DNA of 64,000 nt from Durusdinium trenchii (taxonomy: Eukaryota; Sar; Dinophyceae; Suessiales; Symbiodiniaceae), in assembly GCA_963970005.1 (NCBI GenBank), contig CAXAMN010003614.1, positions 118,573 to 182,572 of the forward strand, in the 5' to 3' direction. This document shows positions 1-11,222 of this stretch, piece by piece. The position numbers were made by a program, and so were the translations under genes. Each line of letters opens with the position of its first letter. Position 1 is the first letter of the stretch. Below the pieces are notes generated by a model. The model searched no databases, was not told the DNA's origin, and saw nothing but the letters and a program-made list of their open reading frames with translations.

Positions 1-2560
1 TTCATGTATACAGGGGTCAATGAGTCGAGATACCTATAATATAATGTATACTTCTATTCATATAATATCATTCGATAGCTACTAATTAGCATAGTTTCAA
101 GGGTCAATGAGTCGACTGAGTCAATGTAGGGTCGACCTAGGCATATATATATATATATCCATGGAGTGTTTGTTTATATACCATACCATATCATATATAA
201 GTCATCCGTACAGTCATTGACGGATCATTTTTGGGACAGAAAAGACGGAAAAGAGATTCACCTCAAGTCAGGACATTCTGCCTGCCCTCCTGCTCTCCAC
301 CCCTCCTACCGTCCTCTCAGGTACCGAAACCTCAAGGCAGCAGACTCAGACGTGACGACCGGATAAACGGCACGTTCGGTCCTTTGGAGTCTTCCCGCCC
401 TCGCAGTGCCAGCCGAGCATTGCTCTTCTGCCTCTGGGGGGTGAACATGAATCAAGAGTCTACATGAAGCACTACTGCGTGGTGAAACCGATGTTCGATG
501 GGATCATTGAACCCACTGAGATCCACTGATCCTCATATTCTTCTAAAAGTGAGTTGAAATATGTCGAAACCATCAACCCTAAGAAAGGCCTGGCCGTTCG
601 TGGTCGCGTGTGGTGAGGACTCCAGACCCGCCGCTCGCCGCAGCCGAGTACTTCAGCGGCTCAAAACGTTCTACGTCAGCGACTTTCCTCGGCCGAGCCG
701 TTCGCGACCCGCGGGGCACGCGGGGCACGTGGCTCGGCCGAGTCTTCCGTTTGGGTGCCACACGCGCGCCGTTTGGGTGCCACTGGATGAAGGCGGAGAC
801 TTAGGATCAAGTGGGTGAGCTACTTTCTGGAGCTCTTCAAACATGTATTGCACAGCTCATGCTCCGTGCCCCTTCCAAGGTGCAAAGCACCTCAGCCTCA
901 GTCTTTGCGCTTTTATATTATATATAATCTAATGTCTTATTTATAAACATATTATATATGCATTATTATTCCATGCTAGTTGAGTTTAGTTTCCCTGGAG
1001 ATTCCCTGTTTTGATGTTCCAAGTATCCTTGCCGTGTAGTCTATAAGTTATAAGTAGGTCTGAAACATTTGCTTTGGAGTTCCCAGTGGCTTCATAGTAG
1101 ACATAGTACATAAATGAGTTTGGTATGATCTCGTTCGTTCGCAGGCTACAGCAACTCAGAGAGGGCATGGCAGGGGAGCCTAGGTGCTTTTCAAGGTGTT
1201 TCGATGAACTTCCTCCTAATATATATAAGTACATATATAGTTATAAGATGTAATAAGCTCTAGTTATGAGTAGTTATATATATAATCATATCATTTCCCA
1301 TGTTTGAACCAAATCCCAAAAGGTGTTTTGAATGATGCCGTTTTGAGACCCCCATGACGCTACTCCTAGCATCTCGGATCCCATGGACATCGACTCCAGG
1401 GACACTACGATGGAACACATGTCGACATCACCAGCACACAACCGGATGGAACGCATCAGATGGACGTGGGTTTACCCACCCCTTGTTCGTGGAAAGCAGC
1501 CTTCCGAGGATCCATTGTCCACCTTCCAGGCTAAGTCAGACGAAGGAAGATGGTGTGTGAAGCTTCTGACGTCTGTTCCAAGGTCTTGGCTACTGTACGC
1601 GAGGGCCCGGCCCAAAGGTGGGGGGTGTCAGCGTGTGTGCCAAGCTCCAGCTGTCTACTCAGGGTTTCTGCCATATCGGTTTGGACATCTTTGGAAGCTT
1701 TCACCGAAGGCGACCGGCCAGTCCGAAGGCTGTCAGAAGGTTAAACAGGAACAGCTTTGGAGACATGGCAGAAAGTTCCCACCAGATATGCCAGATAGCT
1801 CCCATTACCCTATTGAAGTGCCAGATCTGGTCCCCCCCACGACCTGTCCGGGTCCACCAGGCCTTCAGTGCTTTCTCCGCTCCAACTCCACCGGAGGTCG
1901 GGGCGTAAGAGTGGGTGGATCTAGTTTGGAGGGTGTTGGGAGACCACTGATCTCAGAAATGGCTGGAAGAAGTGATGCGCCTGGCACACACATGTCAGCA
2001 GATGTCGCGGCATGTGTTCCAATTCTTCAGACTTACAGGCCTTCCGTTGTTACCATGACTTGCAGAAGGACTCATCCCATCCCTTGGATTAAACCTTTGG
2101 AACACTGCCCGCCATCCCCAGCTGATCCCAGCTGATCCAAGGACGAAGACGCCGGGCAAAGCATGGGGACGCGTGGCACGCGTGAAGCCTTGCGCGGGGC
2201 ACGCGTGAAGGTGCGCAGTCCAAAGCATGAAGCACACACACACACACACTGGAGGTCACATTCGCCCTCTTGGAGGTCACGGTTTGATGCGCTTTGCACT
2301 GAAAAGATCTGAAAGGAAGTCCATGTGTTTGTGGCTCAATGTGAGTTGGCTGTTGTGGCTGTGAGTTGGCCGTGGCTCATGCGAGTTGGACGTGGCTCAT
2401 GTGAGTTGGTTGTGGCTCATGTGAGTTGGACGTGGCTCATGTGTGAGTTGGCTGTTGTATCGATGGGCGGGGGGGTGGTTGTGAGTTTGAAGGCCTCAAA
2501 CAAAAGAGATGTCAGACATGTGGTGCGGAGTGGAAACCGATCAAGAACCCAAAGGAGAGA
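1..2560. other. Intergenic or intronic DNA, no supportable gene
   Basis: Mostly AT-rich, low-complexity DNA with short GC-rich islands. The longest open frame (1383-2135, +, 250 codons) has a Trp/Cys/Pro-rich, unstructured translation that resembles no family I know, and competing frames over the same bases look equally plausible, so I do not call it a gene. Positions 98-175 resemble the right half of the CCCAGACACTCCATG foldback family (a GGGTCAATG stretch, then TAGGCATATATA, then CCATGGAGTGTTTG). The stretch 560-850 is GC-rich and contains CGGGGCACG repeats; similar GCACGCGTG repeats recur at 2165-2215. Confidence 0.5.
2336..2460 (+). repeat. Minisatellite, about 20-bp unit
   Basis: Five to six imperfect tandem copies of a unit close to GTGAGTTGGACGTGGCTCAT. 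Copies differ by substitutions (ACG/TTG/CTG) and small indels. No reading frame makes sensible protein through it. Confidence 0.85.
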
Positions 2561-2598
2561 ATCTTGACCTACGGACTTTGGCCTCTTCACTTTCGCAG

Positions 2599-2731
2599 CA
2601 GCTTTGCCATGCTTCAAGTCCACCAAGGGCAAGGTTTTCTCAGCAAGCAGCAAGGGTTGGCTAAACGCTGCATGGTTCGAGCACACGTGCAGGCAGCCCA
2701 GCTGCAGCAGGCTGCAGAGGAGGCTCGAAAG
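2599..2731 (+). CDS. Candidate exon, coiled-coil-like
   Basis: The open segment follows a pyrimidine-rich acceptor (CTTTCGCAG) and ends at GAAAG|GCATCT, which would be a GC donor. Its translation ends in a heptad-like helix (HVQAAQLQQAAEEARK), rich in Ala, Gln and Glu. It is the first of a series of short helical segments on the + strand running to about 28 kb; they could be exons of one long coiled-coil protein. No family is recognisable. Exon ends are inferred from frame and consensus only. Confidence 0.4.
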
Positions 2732-3229
2732 GCATCTTGGTGGAAGGATTCAGTGGGTCAGACAGGTGGCAAACAGATGAAAAGCCTCATCTCTACACTT
2801 TGTTGGGAGCAAACGGTTAAACGTGAGCAAACACCAATTTGATAGAGAAACGCATAGAAACGCGATCCTTTTGTTCCAATACAGTACATGCTTTCAACGC
2901 AGTTTGCCATTTTGCGGGGGTCACGAATTCCACCGATTGGTGCGGCATGTAGATCTCGATGAAGGAACGTGCTCATCCGGCTTCTGGAGCTTTTGAGAAA
3001 GTATATAGCTAAATGGTTAGTAGCATGTCACAACCTTGGGTGTATCACGCTTAACAACGTGTCAAGCTACAACTTAATATTTATCTGTCAATGATCTATA
3101 TTTGATTTTTTTGTTCTTGTAGAGGTCACCGACCTCTAGGTCCCTAGGTTATTGTAGATTGATAACATGTTCCTGCAGCAAATTATGCCCCACATAACTA
3201 GCTTGCTGGTCAGTATAGGGCCTATACAG

Positions 3230-3557
3230 GGCTACATCCACATCCGCCCCGTGCACTGAGGAAGCTTATGGTGGCCTGCTGGTGCTTGGGAAGCTGCCTT
3301 TTGGCTATGCTGGATGGATACCTTTCGTCCCCCAACCCATTGGCAGCCAAATGGCCTTTGAACCGTTTGAAGTCCCGGCCGAGTTTTTTTGCTTGTTGAT
3401 CCATTCGCCAGTCAAACATGACTTGCCAAAACGAAGTACTGTGCTTAGACCGCTTTTGTTGGTTGACTGCCGGCGGAAGTTTTGTCGGATTATCGACGGA
3501 GGAATCGGGGCCCACGACGAACTATGGTCACCAAGGATGATGAAAACATGTCACTGA
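3230..3557. other. Overlapping ORFs on both strands, unresolved
   Basis: Both strands are open for about 90 codons here (+ 3282-3557, - 3222-3515). The minus-strand translation has a basic stretch (KKLGRDFKRFKGHL) and looks slightly more protein-like. However, every other supported gene in the window is on the + strand, and no domain is recognisable in either frame. One may be a broken or shadow frame. Confidence 0.2.
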
Positions 3558-3775
3558 AGCACCCCCACTGAAGCACCCCTCGTTCGGAAACTCGGGACAG
3601 CTGGGAAGTATTTGATAATTTTGATGATTATAGTATAATATATATATATATATGCAACCGGGAAACCCATTGGAGTTCTTTGTAAAGAGGCTGATTTTCT
3701 ACAAACGCCCACCCCTATCCCCATCCAAGGCTCATCACTTTTGTGGTGCTCCTGCTGATTACTTACCTGGCGCGT

Positions 3776-3840
3776 ATGGCACATTTGCGACAGCTCAATC
3801 AGGCACAGAATCAGGCTGGACAGATTGGCGGGCTGAACAG
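3776..3840 (+). CDS. Candidate exon, Gln/Asn-rich helix
   Basis: Short open segment reading MAHLRQLNQAQNQAGQIGG, followed directly by a good GT donor (GAACAG|GTCAGT). The upstream boundary is unclear. It fits the series of helical pieces along the + strand. The 65 bases carry little information on their own. Confidence 0.35.
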
Positions 3841-4242
3841 GTCAGTAGCCTTAGAACCTTGCGTTTGATGGGTCATGTCCGTCAAGACGTACTGTCTACC
3901 TGCGACAAAATCGTTAGTCATGATGTCAGCGACCCTGCAGGCATGGGTGGCTGAGAGGAGGATTCATGTTCTTTGTGTGTTTGACAGTGTTTGTTCTAAT
4001 CCGCATGTGTTATTGCATCGTGCTATGTGTGCGTGTGCGCTCGAGCGCCTCTGTTTTTTTTTGTCGATTTCTCCCAAGCGGGCTCACCAGTATAGAGACA
4101 AGTTGACGGAACAGGAAAGAAAGCTCATCAAAGGATCCGAGTGTGCACATTCTAGTTTGAGCGTGTTTTACTGTTCAATCATGCTTAAGCTGACCTGAAG
4201 TCAGTGCCAATAGAAGCCCGGCCTCACCATTCCTCTTCAGCC

Positions 4243-5466
4243 ATGTCCAATTCCTCATGCCACCTTGTGCGCGCAGCACAGAAGCGGAGGAACTTGACTG
4301 GATGGCTGCTCCCATGCTGCCTGGTGTTGTTTAGTTGCTGTGATTTCGCCCATCGCAACTATGTCGGAGGAACTCTCCAAAGACGACTGCGGAACGACCG
4401 AATGCAAACCATTCTGCCGCGACTCGTGCGTGAGAGGCGCGCGACCACTCCACGGTCTCCTGATGCTCCGAAATTGACTTCCAGAATTTATGAGGCCAAG
4501 TCGGCTGAGGACTTGATGGTGGTTTTGGAAGAGGCGGCTGGTGCTCCTTATTTGAACTACTTCCATGCTTCGGCAGCGTATGTCACGCTGGCCAAGTTTT
4601 ATCAAGCAGGGCTGTTGCCAGATGAGTGCGCACAATCCCCTGCAATCATGAAGTTCCAGTCTCAAGTTCTGACAATGATTGGAAAAGGTCGTTTCAACGC
4701 ACAGGCTTCTGCGAATGTGCTTCGGTCAGTCGCAATACTGTTTGGTGCGATGCCCTCGGTGATTCAGCTGCTACCCGCCTTAGCCAAGGTTTTGCCGCTG
4801 ATAGTTCGGGATATGACAGAGCAAGAACTCTCCAATGGCCTGTGGGCTTCAGAGAAGTTGAAGGATGTGGCACCAGATCAAGTTGCTAAGATCGTTGGAG
4901 CACTTGCTAACCAGGTCGCGGTCAAGTCTGAGAGCATGATCCCCCAAGCTTTGTCAAACAGCCTTTGGTCATTAGGGCAGTTGATGGAACTTGTGCCTGA
5001 TGATGTAAGGAAGATGGCACCAGCACTTGCTGCCCACATCCCAGACAAGGCTGACAAGATGAAACCCCAAGAGTTGGCCAACAGCTTGTGGGCGCTGGTC
5101 GTTTTGCAGGGCGTTTTGCAGGATGTGGGAACGATCCAGCTGATGATGAAGCAGGTGATGCGATTGACGCCAAGCGTGGATAGTCGAGAACGGGGCCTTT
5201 CTTTGCCCATTGTTGCTTGGGCCTGCGCGAAGTTGGGACTTGAGGATGACGAGCTTCTCAGCCAAGTGCAGCGGTTGATGAGTGCTGGCTCGCAGCTTTC
5301 ATCGGTGCCTGATTGGGGTGTGTGCGCCTTGGCCTGGTCATACCAGATTCTGGACCAGACGCAGCAATTCGGAGAATTCCAAGGAGCTGTAGCCGCTGAG
5401 GTGGCCAAACGAGGACTCTCTGAGGCAGATGTGGAGCGCAGCCAGAAGGGCTATGCGGAATGGTGA
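4243..5466 (+). CDS. OPR (octatricopeptide) repeat protein, probably organelle-targeted
   Basis: A single uninterrupted frame of 407 codons. I take the ATG at 4243 as start; the frame is open slightly further upstream but without another ATG. The N-terminus is basic, then has a hydrophobic segment at about residues 19-34 (WLLPCCLVLFSCCDF) followed by Arg-rich sequence. That resembles the signal-plus-transit presequence of dinoflagellate plastid proteins, so plastid targeting is a fair inference. The body carries helical repeats about 41 residues apart with the OPR signature P-Q-x-L-(S/A)-N-x-L-W: residues about 191 (TEQELSNGLWA), 232 (PQALSNSLWSL) and 273 (PQELANSLWAL), with weaker copies near 150, 317 and 355. 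Known OPR proteins bind organellar RNA and act in its processing or translation; the target here cannot be predicted. The gene has no introns, unlike its neighbours, which could mean a retroposed origin. Confidence 0.8.
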   Translation: MSNSSCHLVRAAQKRRNLTGWLLPCCLVLFSCCDFAHRNYVGGTLQRRLRNDRMQTILPRLVRERRATTPRSPDAPKLTSRIYEAKSAEDLMVVLEEAAGAPYLNYFHASAAYVTLAKFYQAGLLPDECAQSPAIMKFQSQVLTMIGKGRFNAQASANVLRSVAILFGAMPSVIQLLPALAKVLPLIVRDMTEQELSNGLWASEKLKDVAPDQVAKIVGALANQVAVKSESMIPQALSNSLWSLGQLMELVPDDVRKMAPALAAHIPDKADKMKPQELANSLWALVVLQGVLQDVGTIQLMMKQVMRLTPSVDSRERGLSLPIVAWACAKLGLEDDELLSQVQRLMSAGSQLSSVPDWGVCALAWSYQILDQTQQFGEFQGAVAAEVAKRGLSEADVERSQKGYAEW

Positions 5467-7140
5467 CTGGCTACCACCTAGTTTCATCACTGCATTGCAT
5501 TAGGCATCGATCTAAATCTATGCGGCATAGCGCCAGGCAGCATCAGATGACATCGCTGGCAACTTGGGCTTTGTGGATGTTTCTGGTGTTGGCTCCACAT
5601 CCAACAATGGCATGGATCATATTGGGTTATCCTGGCACCTAGCAACAATACCCAGGAGACAACATGAGATCACTTTTCCCTGAAAAGCCTGGGTTGGAGA
5701 TGTTGTCGTTGTTGTTGTTGTTTTATAAAACCAATTTGCTGGGTGCAGGTAACCCAAGGTACAGACGAACTTTCTGAAGACTCGAGACGGCGCATGGGCT
5801 TCATTCTCATTCAGGATCCTGACCTGGTCGAAAGATCGAGTTGGGAATCTGTGACTGCTATGGTGATCTGGTTGTGGGTCAATGCACATAAAAACTAGCA
5901 CTTTGATGAGGGACTCAGTAAATACCATGTTTGTACGGTTTTCTGAGTATGCATTTGTTTGTACGGTTTTCTGGTCGTATGTTGGTGTTGGGTGCTCACG
6001 TAGAGCAACTGGTTTTGACCCACCATCATTTGAGCATCAGTGTTGGTCCGCTGAGCCTGCTGCAAAGTCCATGTCCGCTGAGCCTGATAAAAAGATTGAT
6101 GCGGCTGAGTGTGCCATGTATATAGATGTCTCAGGAATGCAACGCCACTACAATGCAGCTGGGACCTGAAGTGACAACAAAACCCATCAATTCTATCCCC
6201 AAGCGTTGATCGCATCGTAGGGACCCGAGAACTGTGCGCAGGTGAGGACTTTAAAAGCAGAGCTGAATATGGCCCAGAATGAGAGCGCCACGCTTCTCGC
6301 GCGGTGAGAAGCCGGAAGGGGGGTAGTTGGTGCTCGTTGCGGTGCGGGTTGTGAGAGTTTGCCACTCGAAGTGCCAATCGAGTTGGGAGCGTTGAATGAG
6401 TCAATGAGTTTACGATTGTTTTGGAACCATGCTTATAGTGGCACCGGTATTTTGACATGTTGAAAGTGCCATACACTACAGTATCGTACACTCTAGCCCC
6501 AGGCACACGCAGAGAGCGAGGGAGGGAGGGAGGGAGGGAAGGGAGGAAGAGGATAAGAGAGGGAAGTTGAAAAGGAGCTGGTGAACTTCCCAGATTGTTC
6601 AGATGTTTAGTGATAGAGAAGTATTATCCACGGGGATTGCAGGTGGTACTGCTACTGATCAAGTTTGGACATCGCACCTCCAGAAATTGTTGGGCTGATC
6701 GTCTTGTTCGGACATCGCATTGGGTCTGTCCTAGAGTCAGTAAACAATTTTCTTTTTAATCTCTGTCTCTACATGTGTGGACAAGGCCCGCAACTGAACC
6801 ATCATCCACTGATAATATATGATATATAGACCCGAAGTATGCATGTCCAGCCAGGCTCTTCAACGGACTTGTCCATTTTTTTCCACGGCAACTCTGTCGC
6901 AAACCCTGTACTCCACGCCTGCTTAAGCAGCAACAGGACTGACTGATAGTCAATTATAACTACATCACCGTTATCTTCAACTCTCGACTCAGAACCATCC
7001 CCAGACCATATATGCCATGTCATATATGCCTGTCGACCCCCCTGCTCACCACCCCAATGTATATATGCCAGTCCCTTTGAGATCTCGTGTTTGGAAAGGG
7101 TCTCCCGTCTCGACTCCCTTCGTCTCGACTTCTCTCCACT
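5467..7140. other. Non-coding spacer with microsatellites
   Basis: No supportable gene. It holds a (GTT)n run near 5703-5723, a (GGGA)n run near 6507-6545 and AT-rich DNA. Overlapping ORFs of 60-200 codons at 5617-6506 on both strands have no coherent protein character. At about 7003-7080 is a degenerate member of the CCCAGACACTCCATG foldback family (ATATATGCC, CACCCCAATGTATATATGCC, CAGTCC). Confidence 0.5.
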
Positions 7141-7151
7141 GAGGTTCCAAG

Positions 7152-7248
7152 GGCAGCGGGACCTTCTCAGGTCTCTCCAGATGGAGCTCCGCAGCGCTCA
7201 GAGCCTCGCTGAGCGGCGCGCTGCTGCGGCCGAGCAGCGGGACGCTCG
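7152..7248 (+). CDS. Candidate exon, coiled coil
   Basis: GC-rich 97-base open segment between an acceptor (TTCCAAG|G) and a GT donor (CTCG|GTGTCC). It reads QRDLLRSLQMELRSAQSLAE followed by RRAAAAEQRDAR. Charged and small residues alternate in heptad fashion, as in a parallel coiled coil. Composition jumps from AT-rich flanks to about 70 percent GC, typical of exons in this window. No specific family is recognised. Confidence 0.5.
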
Positions 7249-7685
7249 GTGTCCAAGGATCTGCTGCTTGAGGAAAGGGTGGAATAATCATGCATAGAGG
7301 TCCGTCTGTCGTGGAAGAAATGCATATTCTTCTTTCCACCCTTCTGCCAGAACTTATCGCTTCTTCCATAGAGGTGGGAATCATCCAACGAGCTGTAATT
7401 CATGCAGGCGTGCGTTTGTGCTGCTTTACATGCGAGGATAGCGGGCCTGGGATGGCTCGTCTCAGTCGATCGACTTCGGCCAAACCACTGGAGGGGCTTT
7501 TCTTCGGCGCCTCAGACGGCCGATGAAACTTGTTTAGTGAGTTTAGTGCTTGGCGTGTTCGCAACTGGTTCAGAGGGGCAAGTGGCCAAAGCAAGTTTGC
7601 CAAGCGGCTCATGTGCATGACATTGCATGACTGTCCATGACTCAACCGTGGTCACATTTCACACCTCGACCAGGCATGCTCTAGA

Positions 7686-7766
7686 GACCTTAGAAGACAG
7701 ACAGACAGAGACAGACTTGCAGACAGACAGGCAGACAGACAGACTGACAGACAGACAGACAGACAT
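7686..7766. repeat. CAGA/GACA microsatellite
   Basis: Imperfect tetranucleotide array (ACAGACAGACAG with interruptions). A similar short array lies at 11226-11250. Confidence 0.85.
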
Positions 7767-7816
7767 TGCATGAAAAGATTTTCTTCAAGGACTGACTTGC
7801 TTTGCCACTCGCCTAG

Positions 7817-7935
7817 GCATTCGAGGCCACCGAGCTTCTCGGCGAGCGTGAAGGGATCATCAAGGATCTGGATGAGGAGCTGGAGGCACACCGCGTGGCG
7901 GCACCGAAAGGGCGAATGGTGGTGAAGTTCGCAAA
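7817..7935 (+). CDS. Candidate exon, coiled coil
   Basis: Begins after GCCTAG and reads AFEATELLGEREGIIKDLDE, then ELEAHRVAAPKGRMVVKF. This is a strongly amphipathic, acidic helix. The 3' end is uncertain because a foldback element (about 7939-8032) begins immediately after the open segment, so the donor may have been supplied or destroyed by that insertion. Confidence 0.5.
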
Positions 7936-7938
7936 CAC

Positions 7939-8032
7939 CATAGACACTCCATGGGACTGCCATATATGCCGATCAATTGGGGTGGTTTGGGGGGTCAATG
8001 TAGGCATATATTGCATACATGGAGTGTCTGGG
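7939..8032. mobile_element. Foldback MITE-like element (CCCAGACACTCCATG family)
   Basis: Left end TAGACACTCCATGGGACTGC and right end CATGGAGTGTCTGGG are inverted repeats. The interior has the family core CATATATGCC, a GGGGTGGTTTGGGGGGTCAATG centre and TAGGCATATA. It has no coding capacity. The best-preserved relatives are at 27698-27801 and 57420-57527. Confidence 0.75.
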
Positions 8033-8420
8033 ATAGATTTGGATGGATTTGGGATGTCTTCTCGTTGCCAGACCTTCTTCACACTGGGGTAGCCGGGTGT
8101 TTTTGGGATTCAGCTGGGTGAACCAGGTGCGAGGTGCTCAGATGTGCGGCGCCCACGTTTTGGAGACTTGTGGTCCAGGTTGTCCAATCCAATTTGGAGT
8201 CTTTTGCAGAGTGAGGTGCTGGGTCAAATCAGTCACTGAGGAAAAACAAGGTCCTTTTTTTGGGGGTTGGGTTCAGACCCCAGTGCATCCCTTGATGTTC
8301 TCACATGAGTTATCCTAACTGGAGTTGTTTGGCGTTGTTTTTGGCCCTTGGTCCACCCCTCCACACTCTCCTAAAACCGGTACCACATCAGCTCCGGTTT
8401 GAGCGCGCGGTCACTGACCA

Positions 8421-8516
8421 AACCTGCGCCGACTCGTCCGGACGGAGTCCCCTGAGGTGGCGGGTGCAGTGGTGGAGCATTTGAGACAAGAGCACTTGGG
8501 TCTCAACGACCGGCGC
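8421..8516 (+). CDS. Candidate exon, helical
   Basis: Open segment reading NLRRLVRTESPEVAGAVVEH, then LRQEHLGLNDRR. It is GC-rich and protein-like in this frame only; the other two frames contain stops or improbable composition. Ends are not defined by clear splice sites. It fits the helical exon series. Confidence 0.4.
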
Positions 8517-8848
8517 TGTGTGTGGGTTACGGTGCTTGTGGCCGGTCACATGGGTTAAGCCTGGACATGAAAGCACTCCTCGAAAGCCAGAAAGCGCGAA
8601 TTCAATTCCGTTCATTTGTGATGCGATAGTCATGCGGTTGCATCATTGCAGCATTTGGCTGATTTTGCTGCACAAATTGACGAGGATCTTGCAACAGGCA
8701 GCTTCACCAGGAATTCACCTGATTGTTTGCATCAAAGTTAAAAAGAATGCTGTTGGAATCCTTTCCCCCTCCTATACTAACCCATCCCACCATCATCCCA
8801 CCACACCTGTCTCACCGTTGCGCTTGCCCTCGCGGCACAAGGTTGACC

Positions 8849-8950
8849 ATGGGCGGCATGGAGCTCCGGAGTGCGGCGTTGAAGGACCAGAAGGTCTTGG
8901 CCGAGCTATCGATGTTGGTCACCAAGCTGCTGGAGCGTGCCCTGGAGCAG
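8849..8950 (+). CDS. Candidate exon, coiled coil
   Basis: Reads MGGMELRSAALKDQKVLAEL and then SMLVTKLLERALEQ, a clean amphipathic helix. The acceptor side (GCGGCACAAG|G) lies about 7 bases before this ATG, so the Met may be internal. The 3' side is GAGCAG|GGTGTT. No domain is recognised. Confidence 0.5.
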
Positions 8951-9849
8951 GGTGTTGTGTTGTTTTGTGCGGCGGAAGAGGCGTCTTCCCCTTGAAACAG
9001 GGAGCCCTTCGGAAGTCACCACGAGAATGTCCGAACCAAGAGAGCCAGGTGATGAACTCATGCCTTGCCAGACATCTCTGTTGTGTGTAACATTCGCAAA
9101 ATGCACGTGTCATTTGTTGGAGGGGTTTGTCCTTTATAATGTTTATAGCAACGTTTGATGGATTATTTAGATCATTTGGCCGTTGCTGAAAGAGCCGTTT
9201 CGGGGCAGGGCTGCCCAGGATCCTGAGGCTTTTGTTGCAGATCCTTCACTAAAGAGTCGGGTCTTCACCACACGGTGACGCCCAGTCAGACGAAGTCAGA
9301 CGCGCAAGGCGCAAAGCGTCCTCCCATGGCCCGGCTGGGAACCGGATTGGTTGGACCAAAGGAGTTCGCTTCTTTTGAAGAGTACTTCTATGTGGGCCTT
9401 CTCACGATACAGACCCCAAAAGTCCATGCAAAACAGGCCTTACGTGAGGATGGAAGGCCTGGAAGAGAGGAATGGAAAGCAGCTGAGAAGATCTTGTACT
9501 GTATACTTAGTATACTTGCATCTGGCATTTGGTATATCTGGCATTTTGTATACTTAGTATACTTGTACTTAGTATATCTGGCATTTGTTCAACTTTGTTC
9601 TTTTGGCTTTGGTTGACGATGAAATGGCCTCCCCCCGTGGCATGTGATGAGGTGGCCACCGACGACAGTTTGCAGAGGAAGGCCGAAAAGACTGCCGTTC
9701 TGCAGTCTTCTAAATTTGGGCAACCAACCATAACCAGCCTGCGTTTTTTGTTCTTGCCAGTTTTCAGATCAAGCATTTGTTGGTTTTGTCCCATTACCTG
9801 TAACAGTCGGTAGACAATTATGACTATGTCGAGAGAAAGGCCTTTACTA

Positions 9850-9851
9850 AC

Positions 9852-9886
<35 letters not shown>

Positions 9887-9905
9887 CAATCATCATCATC
9901 AACTG
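9850..9905. repeat. (ATC)n microsatellite
   Basis: About 16 near-perfect CAT/ATC trinucleotides with one interruption (CACAATCATC). The opposite strand gives an artefactual poly-Met ORF. Confidence 0.95.
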
Positions 9906-10185
9906 AATCCTGCCAATAGGAAAGACCCACAGCATTTGAATCTTCAGAAGGCAATTTTGTTTAGATGGTTCAAATATGAGCGATCTCAATGACTACACTC
10001 CAACTCCTCACTGGAAGTGGACACAGGCCGACAAATGGGAAGACGAGCTGGTCCTTTACGACCGTGCCGCCTGCGAATGAGTAGATCATCAACTCGTGTT
10101 GCTGTTTCTATTTGTTCGAGGTGAATCAGCAGAGACATGTTCAAATATTTTATCATCCGTGGGTACTTCACTACCAAGCAGCTGA

Positions 10186-10254
10186 ATGGAAACCGATGCT
10201 CCAGGCCTGATCCGAGATCTGCGGCAAGAGATCGAGGTCCGGGTGCGCGAGGGC
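10186..10254 (+). CDS. Candidate exon, short helix
   Basis: Reads METDAPGLIRDLRQEIEVRV followed by REG and a stop at 10255. The charged helical composition matches neighbouring exon candidates. The stop may lie in an intron (GC-type donors are possible just upstream). Low information content because it is short. Confidence 0.35.
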
Positions 10255-10910
10255 TAAACGATGCTCTTCCACCCCTGCTAAGAATGATCAATGGGCTAAA
10301 CGGCTAAACTGCATGGTGTTTTTTGGACTCATGCGCGGGCAACGGATGGTGTGGGAGAACACGGAGAACATACTCCGTGTTTGGCGAACCGGTGGGGATC
10401 GGACGGAGAGCAAGACCCTCACGATGGGAGAGGACGGAGGCAAACCCATGGAGCATGGAAGCCATTGGATGAAAGTGGAAGTAGAACAGGCCGATATTGG
10501 CGGGAGGGTAGCTGCCTGGTATAGCATGCATACGCACGGGGTGGAGACTTTGGCCGCTGGTTTGGGGGTTGCTTCACAAGCAGGTAGTCACATTGACATG
10601 CTAATAGATCATGACCAAGTATCATGAGCCACTGCTCTTCCACCAAAGGGAGAATCCAAAGCCCAAGTGATGCGGCAATGGGGCCAGCATATCACATCGC
10701 AAATCATTACTTAAGGGCCTCCATTGAAGGAGCTGGAACGGGGAGAACACGAAAGAATCATCTCAAGTCTCAAGTGCATGCTTTTGCTAGGGTGATGTCT
10801 ATTGTTCCATTGTGTAGTAGGCAAATGGAATTCCGGGAAGATTCTTTCCCGGCTCCTCAAGCTCATCCAAACGTGTGTCATGTGAGCCATGTATATCTGA
10901 TCATTTGCAG

Positions 10911-10990
10911 GACACTCATCGGCGTGCTAACGCCTCAGCGGCCTTTGCGGCAGCAGCCTCGACAGCTGCTTTGCAGGAGGGGACGCTGAG
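10911..10990 (+). CDS. Candidate exon, Ala-rich helix
   Basis: Eighty bases between a strong acceptor (ATCATTTGCAG) and a GT donor (GCTGAG|GTGGTC). It reads DTHRRANASAAFAAAASTAA then LQEGTLR. Good splice signals at both ends make this one of the better-defined exon candidates in the left region. Function unknown. Confidence 0.5.
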
Positions 10991-11018
10991 GTGGTCTGCC
11001 AGAGATCTGCTTTGCAAG

Positions 11019-11075
11019 CCCAGACACTCCATGTATGGAATATATACCTAATATAATGCCTACATTGTTCCCCGG
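11019..11075. mobile_element. Truncated copy of the CCCAGACACTCCATG foldback family
   Basis: The left terminal sequence CCCAGACACTCCATG is perfect, followed by ATATATACC and TGCCTACATTG. The right end is not recognisable. Confidence 0.5.
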
Positions 11076-11180
11076 AACCACTTAGGTAAATAGGCCATAC
11101 AGTGCATGGAGTCGTGGAATTAGAATATTGAAAAGCTGATCAGCTCGCTGTGGTTTCTCGTCGCATTTTCTCTCGTGCAG

Positions 11181-11222
11181 GATGCGAAGAAGCACCAGAC
11201 TGAACTGCAAGGTGACCTGCAG
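11181..11222 (+). CDS. Candidate short exon
   Basis: Follows a good acceptor (TCTCTCGTGCAG) and reads DAKKHQTELQGDLQ, a heptad-like helix. Possible donors are CAAG|GTGACC at 11212 or CTGCAG|GCGTGG at 11223. The phase does not join directly to the 10911-10990 exon, so either another exon lies between or one of the two is wrong. Confidence 0.35.

Noticed and set aside
1383-2135. 250-codon + strand ORF
   Set aside because: Composition and lack of any domain or splice context make it look like a chance open frame; other frames over the same bases look equally plausible.
2165-2215. Spaced GCACGCGTG repeats considered as a CRISPR-like array
   Set aside because: Too short, irregular spacing, eukaryotic context.
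5895-6506. 203-codon minus-strand ORF
   Set aside because: His/Thr/Ser-rich nonsense-like translation over low-complexity DNA, opposite to all other genes.
9507-9989. 160-codon minus-strand ORF
   Set aside because: Much of it is a poly-Met tract from the ATC microsatellite.
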